From NCBI RefSeq assembly GCF_016587415.1, contig NZ_BNJI01000001.1, positions 4,627,501 through 4,691,500 on the forward strand: 64,000 bases of DNA, read 5' to 3'. A model generated the notes under the pieces. That model was not told the DNA's origin. It did no database searches and saw nothing but the letters and a program-made list of their open reading frames with translations. A program made the translations under genes and the position numbers. Every line of letters starts with the position of its first letter. Positions within the stretch are counted from its first letter, which is position 1. The DNA comes from Ktedonobacter sp. SOSP1-85 (GTDB taxonomy: Bacteria > Chloroflexota > Ktedonobacteria > Ktedonobacterales > Ktedonobacteraceae). Below are positions 63,913 through 64,000 of this stretch, piece after piece.

Positions 63913-63936
63913 GTGTAGGTAGAGACAGGGGAACAT

Positions 63937-64000
63937 ATGCAAGAGGCCTATAAGGCAATCGCCGATCCGACCAGGCGGCGTATTCTTAAATACTTGCGGG
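63937..64000 (+). CDS. ArsR family regulator, cut by window end
   Basis: Only 21 residues are visible, MQEAYKAIADPTRRRILKYL. The DPTRRRIL motif is the hallmark first helix of ArsR-type winged-helix repressors. ATG follows AGGGGAAC. The C-terminal part lies beyond the window, so ligand and metal site are unknown. Confidence 0.8.
   Translation, partial: MQEAYKAIADPTRRRILKYLR

Overview
The window looks like chromosomal DNA of a Ktedonobacteria-type Chloroflexota (a Ktedonobacter-like soil bacterium). This is inferred from gene content and style: a large MalT-type LuxR regulator, a WD40 protein, DUF2079 and flippase-like membrane proteins, many TTG/GTG starts behind strong Shine-Dalgarno sites, and dense group II introns and TnpB elements. 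It is not proven by a marker gene. Most of the window is compact housekeeping DNA; 39.9-49.5 kb is an accessory island built from mobile elements.

0-24 kb: the 3' part of a ubiquitin-like/WD40 protein, a polyprenyl diphosphate synthase, folate genes (folP with a frameshift, then folC), an acyl-CoA ligase, an asparagine-synthetase homologue beside a small acidic protein and a membrane C39-like peptidase, a PIG-L deacetylase, a frameshifted lipoate-ligase homologue overlapping an MFS transporter, MerR and LuxR/MalT regulators, an MBL-fold hydrolase, a THUMP methyltransferase, EF-P, and the rpsU-ybeY-dgkA operon with a near-perfect promoter. 24-39.7 kb: cell-surface genes (flippase-like proteins, O-antigen ligase, UDP-glucuronate decarboxylase, GtrA, DedA), gltX, lysA, a YGGT protein, a bifunctional-nuclease homologue and lexA.

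39.9-49.5 kb: two group II introns, one apparently nested in the other (only one encodes a reverse transcriptase); a relic IS200/IS605-type end carrying a 137-bp MITE with Tn5-like ends and a 10-bp target duplication; an unusually large TnpB; an integrase remnant; an IS5-like element that carries an intact peptidase E gene between its inverted repeats; and a second MITE with 21-bp inverted repeats. A complete tmRNA gene with its own promoter and terminator follows at 49.7-50.1 kb.

50-64 kb: a thioesterase, a VIT/CCC1-type transporter behind a Fur-family gene with a perfect Fur box, glycerophosphodiesterase, a polyprenyl-phosphate glycosyltransferase and DUF2079 protein, mfd, a TnpB-only IS605-group element, and the start of an ArsR gene.

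Two window-wide patterns stand out. First, at least 16 long, nearly perfect intergenic hairpins share sequence in arm and loop, and are often followed by a second small hairpin; they are absent from the accessory island. Second, four genes (folP, lplA-like, luxR-like, integrase remnant) are each broken by what looks like a single missing G/C in a G/C run, which suggests assembly indels at least for the first three.
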